The notes under the pieces: generated by a model
What the model was told of the DNA's origin: nothing
What the model saw: only the letters and a program-made list of their open reading frames with translations
Database searches by the model: none
Translations under genes and position numbers: made by a program
Shown here: positions 24,001 through 35,506 of the stretch, piece by piece
How the letters are laid out: each line of letters starts with the position of its first letter
Numbering within the stretch: the stretch's first letter is position 1
Source of the DNA: Aulostomus chinensis
Taxonomy: Eukaryota > Chordata > Actinopteri > Syngnathiformes > Aulostomidae
Length of the DNA stretch: 64,000 bases
NCBI GenBank assembly: GCA_037954235.1
Contig: JBBMOA010000015.1
Coordinates: 22,486,069 to 22,550,068, forward strand
Direction of reading: 5' to 3'

Positions 24001-27000
24001 ATGTGTGTGTGTGTGCGTATGAGTGAGCGAGTGTTTGACAGTCACACCAATAACAAGACTGTCATTCACATGATTAGTTTGTCTTTTTCTGAAGCATCCA
24101 TGTTTTCATTTAATTCATATTTTTTTTATATATTTAAAATATGTTATGACTAGAAAAATAAAGAGGTTATGAATTTTGGTATCAAAGTCAAGCTAATGTT
24201 ACTTCACAAAGAGTTTAAACAGTTTACGCCAACATATGTTGAATACATAACCTTGATTCCATCTCATTTGGATTAAAAAAAGAAAACAACCATTAATCAG
24301 CTGGAAATCATTACGCATATGCCAGGAACTCATCCTTTAGACTCCCCTCCTCAGTTCATCTTCACACCATTTGCCAGATTTACCCTGGAACATACAGCAT
24401 TAAGAACTGTGTAAAATCCTGCATTCAACCTTTCCTTGAAGAGCCCTTTGTCCACTGAAAAAAAATAACAGAAAAGTCAATATAGTGGAAGAGTTGGATA
24501 AAGTGAATCATCAGATGATTGTCACTAAATGAAAGTCTTGTGGGAATCAACAGGTGACAACATATTTTGGTGTTGCAACTGCAGGGATGCTGATAAAAAA
24601 GCTTATGAAATTTGCATAAGAATAAGAAAAAAGAGATAAAAAGACTAAAACTTGAATTAATAAGGGGGAAATTAAAAACAAAACAAAACAAGGAGAGACA
24701 AACCACAGACCCAAAGAAAAAATGACCAACATAAAGATCAACTAGGCAGTTTTTTAGTGATTGTTGTTGCAATTTTATGCAAGGAATTTGCAAAAACTGT
24801 AGTTTATTTAATGAGGATAACAACAAGGTGATTTCCCCCAATGTTCCGTTCACACCAGGATACTACTTTAAAATAGTAATTTATAATGACTTCCTATGAT
24901 AAGCAAGCATACTACATTAAGTGCTGGGAATAATTAAGTCATCTTGTTTTGTTTCAGACCCAAATAAACACTTGGCTCAAACTTACGAAACCTCGATGAG
25001 TCAAACAAGTTCCATGGTTATTTTTGCTGGGAAATGAGACTGATTGGCGGACTTTGGCTGCGTCCGAATTGCAAAGTAGGTCGGATCGTAGGTCTCAGAG
25101 TTGGTCGTAGGCTGTCCGAAACCACAACTGGCGTGAGTAGCAACCGACTTCGCAACCTAAATTCCAGCCTAAACACGCCCACATTGTAGGTCGGTTCAGG
25201 TGCATCCTACGGAGCAACCTATGCGTTAATGTGCTTAATAGTAGATAATGAGGGAAAGGTGCGTTCAGAGTGGAGTCTACCTAATTGCGGTATCTGTGCT
25301 CTGCCAGCAGAGGTCGTGCTTCACCACCAATCTTCTAGGGTGTCCGAATGGTGCCGCCGTGTTTAGGTTGAAGGAGTAGACTGTAGCGGTAGGTCGTAGC
25401 AGTAGGACGTAGGTTGCCGCTTGGCAATTCGGATGCAGTGGTAGATTGCCAAGCGGCAATTCGGATGCAGATTGTGAAATAATGCAAGCCCCGCATAAAT
25501 GTGCGGACTTTGGCTGATTATGCGTTGAATTACGCGATCGCTTAATCACGTTTTTTCTGGAGGGACTGACTAGAGTCCACAATAGAAACGAAGGGCTCAT
25601 TTTAAGGATGATGCAAGCTGGTGCTCGATCAAGCGTAAGGATCGTCGGTAGTTTCAAGCAGACGCATATGATGTTTTCACGGCAAATGCCTTCGACCTTA
25701 AACTAACAAGTAAAATTTTTCACCACCTTCACTGACAGGTGCTTAAGTATGTTCATGAGATGTGGTCTAATGCCACCATGGTGCACTGCTGTTTTGGAAC
25801 AGGAGGCTTGTTTTTGGTCAGTGTTGTTATGGATGTAAGGCTGTTTAAATGGCGCATCAATCAGATGACCAGAGGGGCGGCATTGCAAAGCATCTCTATC
25901 GATTCCTGACAACGTGGAAACCTTGGCCAATTCATCCTCTCAGGCCTGCTTCCCCTCCCCCCCTGTGCACCATTAACCATAATTCGCAATCTGATTATGT
26001 GCCCTCTAAATAACGAGATAAAACTGAATGTGCACACATAGCACTGTTCGCCAAACACCAGGTGCCTTAACTTGCACAAATAGGGCCATAAAAGTAAAAA
26101 AAAAAAAAAAAAAAAAACATGGCTGAAACATGAACAGTCCAAATGGGACTATGATATACTGGAGCAGTATCTGTAATATTTTGGATTTTTCCTTCCATGT
26201 TGTTAACAATAAAATGATATAGAAAATCTCAGGATATATTCTGTTGAATTTTGCTTTTTACCTGTTCAGATTTTAACTCTTAGGGTTCACTTTGTCCAGC
26301 CATCTATACTATATTAAGCGATCACTTCATTCTTGACAGCCCTCTTCTCCCTATTTTCCAGAGAGTGGTACAGTCAACATCATGGGAGGGAACATAACAG
26401 TGGTACAGGATGAAGAGGTGGAGTTTCATTGTGTAACAACAGCTTGGTACCCTGCACCTGCTTTCAGCTGGACACGGAATGGTCAAGTTGTCAACAGCAG
26501 CCTGTACAACAGCAGCAGCATTACTCATGGAGGTTATTTCAACTCCACCACTGTCCTGAAGTTCCAGGCTGTCAGTAACGCTACAGTGGAGTGTCTAGCG
26601 ACGGTGCCAACACTAAAGGTGCCGCTAGCTAGCTCTGTCTACTTGGTGGTTGGTAAGAAAGTCTCCCATTAATCCCCTATAGACTATACAGTGTATGGGA
26701 CAAAGCATCCTCTCAACAAAATTTCTGCCTGAAGAAAGGCGCACAGATTTAAAAAAAGGTAATCATTTTTTTATGGAAGAGAGTTTCATTGCAAATGAAC
26801 ATTGAAGAAGCCCACGTATTTGCAGGAGAGCCAGATTATACACAATTTTACTTTGCATGAGATTATTTTATCTGTTATGTTGGGAAAAACTGGGAGGCAG
26901 TGAATAAATGCAGAGGGCTGAGTGGGTCAGAGAGACTGCACATTCAAATATTAATTTCAGTCAGGTATTTGAGTCATTCTGGTATTTCCTCTGCAACAGT

Positions 27001-30000
27001 GGCCAAGCCTCCAGACTGGACTGTGCTGATAGCTGTGGTTGTCTCCATTGGAGGTTTTGCTCTGCTAGTTTTGCTCCTGATTGGAATCATCTTTTGCTGC
27101 AGATGCAGGAAAGAAAAACGTAAGGCCATCATTGAACTGATCTTTGAAGGGATAATGTGTAACGAAATAATGGATATTTACTCTTATGAAGAACACATTT
27201 TTGGAAAGAATTGCAAGATTTAAATATTTATACTTTCAATATATGTGTGACTTTTTACTCGCAGCTATAAACATTGAGTATTTAAACTCAGCCTTTGTTT
27301 TATGAGAACACTGATTACTTTGTACCCCAATTTATAATGTCTTAAGAGGACAGGGCCAAGATGAAACCTGACAATTTATTACCTCATTGATATTACAATA
27401 CAAAGTTACTAATCATTTTGTTATATTCCAGAACCCAACTACCAAGATGAAATGAGGTAAGTTACTGCATTTCCATGATTCCTTCCATCTAACTCCACAT
27501 ACTGGTATGTTTGCACAACCAGTAAAATACTATTAGCCCTATTTTAAGCATGATGCATGTGGGCACTCAGTCAGGTGCCAGTGTCATTGCTAGTTTCAAG
27601 CTGGCGAATGACATTTTCTTGCCAAGCGCCCTCACCCTATAACGAGCAAAAGCTGACTTGAAATGCATGCGCAACTGACATAGAAATATGCAAAACCTGA
27701 GCTTTAAAGGGAAAGACTCGAGCGTATGAGTGATGTCACGCCTTATATACAGCTACAATAACTAGATGGGGATGACTGTCTCTTTGTGCTGTGAGCTGCC
27801 ATTTGCGCTCTGGTTACACATCATGTAAATACCAAAATTAAACTGAACATGCCATGAATACACTCTGCACACATAGTGCTATCCACCAACTGGACTGTAT
27901 TGTCTGTGTCTGTGCAAGCTTTCCTACACTTGAAAGGGAAGGGCCTCTTCCCAGAAACCAGACACTGGACCATTTATTTCTTTTAGCTCTTTTAGTTCTT
28001 TATTGCTCTTAGCACAGGTTTGAGGCAAAGACAACCTTCGTAAAATTGAAACCAATTGGCAACTATGATTATCATGTTCCAACAAACAAAGGCTAAGGTG
28101 TTCTAACAAACAAAGCTAAATTTCAGAACCTTAAGTAAAAAATGAATGCCCTCATCACTAGGTGTATTACAGACATATACACACCTGAGTTTCACTGAAC
28201 AATTAAATTAATAACTTATCCTAATCCATTTTCTTCCGCTTATTCCTGTTAAGGGTCATGGGGTGGCCTCGATCTGGGACTCGATCCCAGAACCCTCTTG
28301 CTGTGAGGGGACAGTGCAAACCACTGCACCACCATGCAGCCCTTATCCTAATCATAAAAAGCAATTTAACAATACATCCTTTCAATAAGTATATTTAACA
28401 TTTTTACAGTTCATTTTACAAAACATGTAAGCACAAATGACTCTTGGGCCACGGATCAGTGTCAGCTGGTCAGACGGAGCAACACTCATGACTGCATTAA
28501 AAGTCATCAGGTGAAACAAGTGACCCTAGTGACACACAGGAGGCGGAAGCGCCGCGAAGCGTCGTTTCCCTTGCGTGCAGGCGCCTTGCTGTTTACACAA
28601 AAAAGCGCATTTCCCCGCGCTGGTCAACAAGGGATTCTGCCCCTCCCCACCTTTACCACGTAAAGAGCTGTTTTATTTTGATTTATTTTGATTTTGATAG
28701 TCGACCGGATGCTGTATGCCGATCCTGTGTCCGACTTCTTGCGTAGTTTGACAGAATCACTCTCGATTCCGCCTCGGCCGTGTCCCCGGGGTGAGGCGCG
28801 CTCACAGCGGAGCGCAGATGAGCGATCGCCAGTATCAGTCAAGGGTGATACTGGGAATTTGCCTTTAGGAAGTTGATTATGATTATCATAAAACACAGGA
28901 GACAGATTTTAGACAAATGAACGTGCTTTTTATATTAACTAGCTACTATATAAAACAATTTATAAATATAGAAATAATTCCCATAATAATAGCTTAATCA
29001 GTTTGTTAAAAATGCCACTCTGATCACCAATTACTCTGTGAAAAACATTACTTAATGCTGGACATAACCTGGATACTGGATACCTGGGTAATTTTTTTGG
29101 CTGAAAAGCCTCTGTCAGAGACCTCTGTCTCTATGTGGGGGGTTTTGTTTGGGTTTGGGGATCTTTGCCCTCCTCCTCCGTCCTCAAATATTTTGCAACT
29201 CAAAGTTCTCCCGAGGGTGAGCTGGTTTAATATGTATGTGTAAATTTGTGGCGTTACCAGCGTGGCAAATGAGTTTATTACACACATCACATGTGACAGT
29301 GTCCCTATCAGCTGCAGTGAAAAAGCTCTTCACAGCTCTCTTCCTGTCCGCCATTACGGCTGCTCTCAGTCAGGGCTCTCACTCTCCCGCAGAGTGGGTG
29401 CAAAGGCATAGTGTGCCTGATGGAGCAGCAGCAGAAAGAGAGAGGTACACTGTTTGTACAGACAGATTTGGAGAGAAGCTGTGCTCACATGAAGTCTGTG
29501 AGGAAATTCAAGTAATTTGCTTGATGTAGAAGAGAAATTACAACAAAAGTCATCATTCTGATACCGATACTCACCTTGGTATCAATGCTATTGATATTTA
29601 TATCAATATGCCCAGCCTGAGTGTCAGTTAAGCTGAGCAGTAAAAGCCAGACACTTAGGGCTGCCTCACACATGCATGGTGCCATGGATCGCTTAAAGAG
29701 GGCCACTTATCTTTATGCATTTCTTTGTGTTAAACAGGAGAGTGAGGACACAGAGCCAGCTGAGTGGTGTGAGTCCAGTTGGAATGAAACAAGATCAAGT
29801 TAATGCAGGATATGTTCCAGAGGGTCAGACAAGTAAGATACATGTGTACAAATACAAGTGTATGTACAAGCATTTTTGGGCAGTTTTGCTGTTGTTTGCC
29901 ATTAGTTGTCATTAGTTCCAGACTTAATCTAAGTAACTGTCTCGTTCTGCAATTCCTAAGAACTGATGCAAGAAAGAAGAAAATGTCTTTCTGAGCTCAA

Positions 30001-31030
30001 CAGGTGTCAGGTGTGGTGGGAGACATTCCAAAAGTCTTTGTGACATTAACAAAAAAAACAACAACTTTATTTGATATTTACTTAAATGTATAAGTACTGC
30101 CACCACTATTTCTTTTATTTAGTTTTGCCATGATTTACTGAATTCCACACTTCCTCACATTCCTCTTCAGCTGTTGCCAATTATGATGCTAATTAATCAG
30201 TTTCATTAGCCTACGGGCATGAGTGGATATATATTTGGACTAAATTTTCGATTCTAACATGGTTTTCACAGGTTGGTTCATGAGAATTGGGGTACTCAAA
30301 TTATTTATGGCATAAGTAGATACAGAACATTTATACATGTCCATGATGATAATAAGACACCTCAGTAACCAAATTCAGGCTCTCATCATGGAAATATACT
30401 GGGATTGTGACATACCTGGATCGTCTCTCCTACTTGTGATTCAAAGCTCCTCTCTGTTGCAGGTGTAACTCCCAGTGAGCTCAATGACAGTGGCATTTGT
30501 CAATCAAATGGCTCCAGTATTTTTCAGGTAGGAGTATGTGTTGTTTGCAACTACACAAAGGTAATGAGTAGAAAATGTGAAATGTGGCAGCATGTGAGCC
30601 CTTTAGGTGGTGACACCCCTTTACAGTCATAGAATGGTGTGGATGTAAAGATCACCAAAATGTATATTTTATATTGAAGAGTGGATTGTATTTATCAGAT
30701 TAATTGAAATGCACAATTCATTAGTTGATAATTCATTTTAGTAATGAATCATGTACATCAACAAATATACCATCTAATTCTTCAATAACAGCAGAATAAC
30801 ACTAAGCTGAACAGAACAGTCAATATCAGTATTTGTGTTGACACGATCCTCTTATTTATTTTTTTCTACCAGACCATGTCTGCTATTCAAATAAAACAGA
30901 TATTGTTTATGTGATTTTTTTTTAATCTCTTTAGAAGCCTGATGTAGAGAGGAGTACCATTGTTGAAAATGACGACAGCACTGTGAATGACCAAAGTACC
31001 AGGAAACACAGGCATGTTACCATTGTATAA
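18078..31030 (+). CDS. igsf5: Immunoglobulin superfamily member 5 (JAM4-like)
   Basis: Single-pass junctional adhesion protein of epithelial cell surfaces; the family binds MAGI-type PDZ scaffolds. Coding exons: 18078-18123 (signal peptide, MANIFSIWVLLCATG), 21427-21741 (Ig1), 26362-26652 (Ig2), 27000-27119 (membrane span), 27432-27456 (25-nt microexon), 29738-29832, 30463-30527 and 30935-31030 with stop TAA. All introns are GT-AG, the Ig exons are symmetric phase 1, and the total is 1053 nt (350 aa) with no internal stop. Ig2 has Cys..Trp..Cys (VEFHCV, FSWTRN, VECLAT). The span is about 30 hydrophobic residues ending FCCRCRKEK. The C-terminus VTIV is a class I PDZ ligand. Oddity: Ig1 has Ala where the B-strand Cys belongs (VQFNATV), plus two extra Cys. 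About nine N-glycosylation sequons are visible. Synteny between hmgn1 and pcp4 supports the name. Confidence 0.92.
18360..18960 (+). mobile_element. Nonautonomous DNA transposon copy in igsf5 intron 1
   Basis: Starts near 'aaacgatacttcattta' and shares ordered blocks with sequences at 51080-52266 and 62780-63030: a 'tttcaagtgttcacaaata' block, 'atgactttagaatgcagag', and 'gttgccattagcttcaagc'. The terminal motif TAAARCGATACTTCA appears as left end here and near 12030, and as right end (tgaagtatcacttaa) near 52245. No coding capacity. The superfamily is not determined; boundaries are approximate. Confidence 0.55.
19195..19945 (+). repeat. Interspersed repeat, first of three copies in igsf5 introns
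   Basis: Blocks in order: 'tcactagtttcaagccgg', 'aagcatgttaatgaggta', 'gggctttaaaggaataaca', 'gtgcacacatagtatcatc'. Matching blocks in the same order occur at 25610-26060 and 27535-27900. No coding capacity recognised; it looks like a degraded DNA transposon family. Confidence 0.5.
19946..21426 (+). other. igsf5 intron 1, right part
   Basis: No repeat or exon recognised with confidence. Ends with the acceptor 'tgtctgtgttcag' at 21426 that opens the Ig1 exon. Confidence 0.5.
21807..22190 (+). repeat. (GGAT)-tailed SINE with intact target-site duplication
   Basis: Full SINE from 'gggcgtgcagtggttagcac' to (GGAT)n, in igsf5 intron 2. The 16-bp sequence ATATTTCATGCCTTGG stands directly before the head and again directly after the (GGAT)n tail, a clean target-site duplication. 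A 14-nt internal duplication (atctttctccacaca / atctttctgtgtgg) lies near the B box. This is the best-preserved insertion footprint of the family here. Confidence 0.9.
22486..22738 (+). repeat. (GGAT)-tailed SINE, head missing
   Basis: Begins at 'ggctggcgtgggttctctcc', so the tRNA-like head is absent. It continues through the body to 'gggataggcttcagcc', a poly-C run and a (GGAT)n tail ending near 22738. Located in igsf5 intron 2. Confidence 0.8.
23063..23885. mobile_element. Foldback (long inverted repeat) element in igsf5 intron 2
   Basis: The left arm starts 'aaacatgttttactcaggcc' at about 23065; the right arm ends with its reverse complement (ggccagagtaaaacatgttt) at about 23876. The arms remain complementary for roughly 330 bp, including CACTGAGTTTGTTTGTG versus its complement, 'ttacaaaaaaaatccttcaagtac'-type blocks, and an inner pair around 'gcactaattttccaccttgc' (23402) and its complement (23560). 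The short centre contains 'cacacaaatgc' repeats. This is a palindromic nonautonomous DNA element. Frames read through it mirror one another and are not genes. Confidence 0.85.
23886..25049 (+). other. igsf5 intron 2, no feature recognised
   Basis: AT-rich sequence with a short (TG)n tract at about 24001-24016. A minus-strand Phe/Leu/Ser-rich frame at 24425-24853 looks like chance translation of purine-rich DNA. Confidence 0.4.
25050..25440. mobile_element. CpG-rich MITE with imperfect terminal inverted repeats
   Basis: The left end CTGCGTCCGAATTGC (about 25054) and right end GCAATTCGGATGCAG (about 25424) are reverse complements with one mismatch. The interior is rich in TAGGTCGGA/TCGTAGG-type motifs and contains no frame. 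The right end is duplicated in inverted form just beyond (ccaagcggcaattcggatgc at about 25452). Family not assigned. Confidence 0.65.
25610..26060 (+). repeat. Interspersed repeat, second copy in igsf5 introns
   Basis: Shares with the copy at 19195 the ordered blocks 'tttcaagc', 'gtgcttaagtatgttcatga', 'ctgctgttttggaac', 'gcgcatcaatcagatgacc', 'gcggcattgcaaag' and 'tgtgcacacatagca'. A 20-nt poly-A run follows at about 26096-26116. No coding capacity. Confidence 0.5.
27535..27900 (+). repeat. Interspersed repeat, third copy in igsf5 introns
   Basis: Shares 'attgctagtttcaagctgg', 'gagctttaaagggaa', 'gtcacgcct' and 'tgcacacatagtgctatcc' with the copies at 19195 and 25610. Located in intron 5. 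Confidence 0.5.
28222..28341 (-). repeat. (GGAT)-tailed SINE reduced to tail plus head
   Basis: The tail 'ttcttccgcttattcctgttaag' joins directly to the head segment 'gatctgggactcgatccc' and 'cttgctgtgaggggacagtg', ending 'gcaccaccatgcagccc'. The whole middle is deleted. Located in igsf5 intron 5. Confidence 0.8.
28500..29640. repeat. CpG-rich transposon-like block in igsf5 intron 5
   Basis: The 28540-28870 segment is far more CpG-rich than its surroundings (cgaagcgtcg, cgcgctggtc, gatcgccag). Near 29560-29620 there is a 'gataccgatac..ggtatcaatgc' stretch of a kind I recall as widespread in fish repeats. No intact frame or domain; probably a degraded DNA transposon. Boundaries are uncertain. 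Confidence 0.4.
29833..30462 (+). other. igsf5 intron 6 with a transposon fragment
   Basis: The 29850-30010 part shares 'ttttgggcagttttg', 'tgccattagttg' and 'cattag' blocks with the nonautonomous element at 18360. The rest shows nothing recognisable. Ends with the acceptor 'tctctgttgcag'. Confidence 0.4.
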
Positions 31031-31560
31031 GGACAGTGGACCAAGGTGGATATCCAAAAATAACTAAAGCTTTTGGAAGTCTGACTTTACTGTGTCTACA
31101 ATCTGGATTTAGGTGGAAACAATATCAACCCAAAGACTGATGCTCTCTAGTTCTGATTGTTGGCTGTGAATGCCTTCTTCAATGCCTTTCAAATACAAAG
31201 ATCTACCGAGGTGTATATGTCAGTAAAGTTACATTTATGGAAAGTATTTAGAATTTTATTCAATTGGTGGATGTTCAGGAAATACAGATTAAATGCTTTT
31301 AAACCAAAAGTGTTGAAGAGCAAAAGCACCCACCAGATAATGAATTTGTCTAGTCATACTGAACTGTTTATTTATATTCCGATATTGTGATCTAATCTCA
31401 GAATTCTAAAAGGACCAGATTAAATGTATTTTGTTATCTAAGTTCTGTACAGTTCTTCTTAACGAATCATCCTTGCTTTTTTAAAGCATGGCAAATACTT
31501 ACTTCAAATCAACAAGCCCTTTCAAACTGTATCAAGGTCTAATAAAGAATAATTTAAAGT
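31031..31560 (+). other. igsf5: Putative 3' UTR of igsf5
   Basis: From the TAA stop to just after the AATAAA signal at 31541-31546. AT-rich and free of recognisable transposons. A 77-codon frame inside it has no similarity and is not called. Confidence 0.6.
31541..31546 (+). terminator. igsf5: Poly(A) signal AATAAA of igsf5
   Basis: Canonical hexamer about 510 nt after the stop codon, the first AATAAA downstream of the gene. Confidence 0.65.
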
Positions 31561-32499
31561 GTCTGGGAAGAGTTTATATATGTCATTAGTAAGTCAGAAC
31601 GTTTCTTTTCATTTGATTGCATTATTTTTGCAGTGCAGGTTTTGTGTGTTTACAGGTTGTCAAACCTGCAGTACCAGTGGTGCAATGGTTCTCACCTTGA
31701 ACCTGCTGAGTGGCTGATTCCTTCAGTAGAATGTAGGTTTTCTTCCCATAACTGCACTAGAGCACTGAGTGACACTAATTTGCAAGTGTGTATGTTCTGT
31801 GTCTCACCCTGAACAAATAACCCATAAACATCTGCTAACATTAGGCAATTTTCTACTTGTGTTTAACACATTATTTTTTGCATCATTTGTGCAGGTTGTG
31901 GGTCACACGCTCGGTTAGGTATTTTTAACAAAATATCTGTCACACAACTTCCCAAAGTTATGCCTGCTCACAAACAGACCTTTCACTATGTATACCAATA
32001 TGTGTATTTATGCTGATTATTCATGTTTACAAGTTGAACATCTGAATCTTTGAGGCCAGTCAGTCAGTCAGTTTAAATACTGAATCTAAAATTGCTGATC
32101 AATATACACTACACGAGAAGTTGCTCTAAATTGTTCTTTAAATCCTTCTCTTGGCAAGGGGAACGTGCCATTAGGGACCCACTGGTAATTTTTTGTTCTG
32201 GGTAGCTACCAATGTTTAACATGTCTACAAACAATACATGCTTAAGAGTATTTTATCAGTTAATTTTAAATTTTTGGCTTTGGATTAAACATTTTTTGAT
32301 AATATGATGTCCTGGCCCATCATGTAATGGCTTAAAAAATTTGGCCCAGTCCAAACATATTTGCCAACCGCTGACCCATGAGAAATGGAATTTGAAAGAG
32401 ATCTCACACAAAAATGAACTGAAATACAAACTTGTCATGGTCTCGTTCATGTAAACTAATAGTTCTGAAAGATTATTGACTAGATTTGTAATTCTGATG
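31561..32499. other. Intergenic stretch, no gene recognised
   Basis: AT-rich sequence after igsf5 with no frame, repeat family or motif that I can support. Confidence 0.4.
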
Positions 32500-33050
32500 A
32501 TGATGGTGTTTCTTGTGTTTCTTGTTTGTGTTCCTGTTTTATTTTGAAATGCACCTCCACACTGTGTGCACTCCTGTTTTGCTTTCTGTCTTTGTCTGTT
32601 TCTCACCTTTTGTGAGTGAATCACCTTTCTTGTCTATTAATCTGTCCTTGTCAGTCATAGCCTTGCTCTCAGGATTTCTTCCCTCGGTGTCTCCCTCCCT
32701 GCCCACTTGTCGTCCCACCTGTTTTTTGTTTGTAGTTATTAGTTTGTATGTGCAGTTACTTGTGTCAGTCTTTGTCACAGCCTCTCTTCACCTTTCGATT
32801 TTGGGCTCCAGTGCTGTTTGCATCCTTGAGTTTCTGTGTATAGTTCGTCTGCCCATTTTGTAGTTTTCAAGTTCTGCCTGCTGCTGGTCTCTTCATTTTG
32901 GTCCTGCTCCACACCACACTTCTGGAACCAATTACTGCAAAACAGGAGGGATAAAGAAAGAGCTGGGAACAAGCTGATTTGATAAGAAAGAACAGGACCA
33001 AAGCTGGGGCCTGAATAGACTGAAAACATAACAATACACAGTTTAACATA
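32500..33050 (-). repeat. Interspersed repeat of unknown class
   Basis: On the minus strand it opens 'ggaccaaaatgaagagacc' near 32905 and continues purine-rich, with 'aaacaggagtgcacac' near 32575. This layout resembles the sequence at 63667-64000, which opens 'ggacccaaatgcagacagc'. Such sequences are multicopy in fish. Long frames on either strand reflect its skewed base composition. Confidence 0.4.
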
Positions 33051-33074
33051 TCACCAGAGAGGAAGTCGACAGGG

Positions 33075-34605
33075 GGTCCATTCCAGAAATTGGGCTCAAC
33101 AATCTCTGTGTTTATTCCTGAGCTCTGAGGTGTTTGAGCCCAAGATGGGGAAACTCTGAATTTTCAGTTCCAGAACAGCTGATCTGCATCAGTTCAGTCA
33201 ACTCTGAGGATGCTCAGCCTGATCCAAGTGCGTGTGTGATGCCAATAAAAAGCCATCGTCAATGGAGTACCGATACTATGAGTCACCATGGAAACCAAAG
33301 CAAAAAAACCACAACATACTTTACCCCGCATGAGTTGGATGTACTAGTATATGCTAATGGTGAGTATGAGTACATATTTTGAATGGAAAGCAACACAACT
33401 GCAGCGGCAAGGAGAGACAATCGGCGTGGGAGACCATTGCTAAGTCAACGCGTTAGTTTGTGCAGTATTCATGTAACATTTAACCACACTGTCTATAATA
33501 TTACAGGTGAAAACAGTGACCTTCAGGTATTGAATGAAATATTATTGTCTTTGTTTAGGTGCAATTTCACAGGCATAAAGCGCACTTAGCAGCAACTGAA
33601 AATTAAATAGAACATAATTCAAACAGGTGAGGCATGATTAGCTTACTAGGTTGTTGATTGTAACTCACTTTGGTTATAATTTTATTTGACATGTCAAAGT
33701 TAGATATGGCTGATTCAGTGACAATTTGTATGTGTAGTAGCTGTATCCAATTTAGTAGATTAATGGGTGAGTTTTACTCGGCCAACAGGGACATTACACA
33801 GGCCTGCAAAACAGGTGTAGGGCCACCACCCCCACCTGCCATAGCTGCTGAAGAGCCAGAACACCGGTAGACCAGTGGCTGAAGTCTGAAGCACTCAACC
33901 CCCAGGACACAAGTGCTGACATAGCCTATATATTTGGCATATGGCATATTTTGGGTGTTTCATTTGTCCAAACAATTATTGATGGTGTTGTCTGCCTTGT
34001 TGAGCCTCTTGCTCCCTGAACTCCCTGTAGTTGTAAGTTCTCAATATTCCACAGATGTTGCTACATGTAGTTGAAACAGAATGCTTGTCTGCTTCATCAG
34101 GATGGTGGTGATTATGATGATGGTGATGAAGACACTGTCTGCTGCCATGGAGAGTCATTGAGAGAGGCCTATAGATAAACTCTATACATCCTAATATTTT
34201 ATATTGTAGCCAATGAGAGTTCTCTTCCCATTCACATTTTTTTTTTTACATTCTTGTGTGGAAGATGGAGTTTGACATGTACACTGAAGTGATATGAATA
34301 TATAACAAAAAAAATGAACCTGCACATTCTTATTCTTTTTAACAGAGTGTCTGGCCATTACCAGGAGGTGGGGCCTTCAATCTCTGCAAAGCAGATTAAC
34401 ACAGTGAGATGATCAGTAAATATACCAGGTTAATGCTGTATATAGAATTGTAGAATTGCAGTGTCATCCTAATGTTTACAGTGAAGGACTTATACAGAAG
34501 GCATCCAATAAAAGATGAAAAAAACAGGCCATGAAATGGTGTATTTGGAGTTACAGATCAGGAAGGCAGATCTGGAAATAGAAATATTGGGACATAAATT
34601 ACAGG
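33075..34605 (+). pseudogene. PIF/Harbinger element: terminal region and Myb-like accessory frame
   Basis: The 33075-33200 segment (ggtccattccagaaattggg, then 'gtttgagccc', 'ttccagaacagctgatctg') resembles the long terminal inverted repeat of fish Harbinger elements. Accessory-protein pieces follow on the plus strand: ANRDITQACKTGVGPPPPP near 33790 (the usual Pro run) and, in another frame at about 34545-34605, YLELQIRKADLEIEILGHKL, the leucine-rich C-terminal coiled coil. Frames are broken between these. It converges on the transposase remnant at 34685-35265. Confidence 0.7.
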
Positions 34606-34684
34606 TGGGTGCATGGTCACAGGTGAAATATGTTGATTGATGTAACAATATGGGCCTATTTCATTTTAGGAAATAAAGAAGTGA

Positions 34685-35265
34685 GATATGAATAATGTAT
34701 CTTTATTTGACAATGGGTTGTGGGTTAAAAGGGTGTTGTGCAGTCTGTCCCAGACAGTTCCTCCATCCGGGACATCTGCAGTGTTGCTGGGATGGTCTTC
34801 CTCGAGGTCATTTATTTGTATGGCAGGGTGCTGCTCTCCTTCAACTGTGGCAATATTATGGAGAACGGCACATGCTACTATGATGTCACAAGCCCCCTCT
34901 GGGGTGACCCTGAGTTTATGCAGGCACTGGAACCGGGCTTTTAGCATGCCTATTATTATTTCAACTTGTGCTCTCGTCCTAGTGCATTGAACCACTGTTT
35001 GGGGGCCCGGCTGCGGGTCAGGGTAAGGGGTCATCAGCGACGGCAGTACCCTCTGTCACAAAGCAGGTAGCCATTAAAGTCTCCTGTAATTATATAGTGG
35101 GTACATTTGAGTATCAAAATACAGAGACAAGGGATATTTGACCAAAGTTTACCTACCATGTGCAATCCTGTTGCTCAGGTACACTCAGGATAGACCTGTG
35201 AGTCATGTGCAGAGCTGGGCCACTGGGCTTCAACATTGGTGATGAGGGATGCTGCATCACATGAT
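34685..35265 (-). pseudogene. PIF/Harbinger (HARBI1-like) transposase C-terminal remnant
   Basis: Minus-strand pieces in order: EAQWPSSAHDSQVY (about 35250-35200, with a catalytic-region HDS), then a GDFNGYLLCDRGYC segment (about 35080-35040) and, after a frame change, LMTPYPDPQPGPQ, IIIGMLKARFQCLHKLRV and ACAVLHNIAT (35034-34670). These are hallmarks of the HARBI1/DDE_4 family. At least one stop and one frameshift are visible. The N-terminal half would lie where a SINE sits at 35507. Confidence 0.85.
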
Positions 35266-35506
35266 CTAGAGACTGAGATATGTTAGTTTCAGTATATTGT
35301 GATGTGTATATAGTGTGTGTTATTGTAAGGCAGTAGTCAATGTACCTGGGCATTAATGCTGTGGAGTGACTGCCTATTTACAGTCTGTGTCATTTAGTGA
35401 AGGAGCAGTGATGGGAATGTGTGTGCCATTGTTTCACCCAATCACATTAAGAATCCCTACAAAATACAACTGAATTACAGATCCAAGCCAGAGGTTACAG
35501 CTGAAT

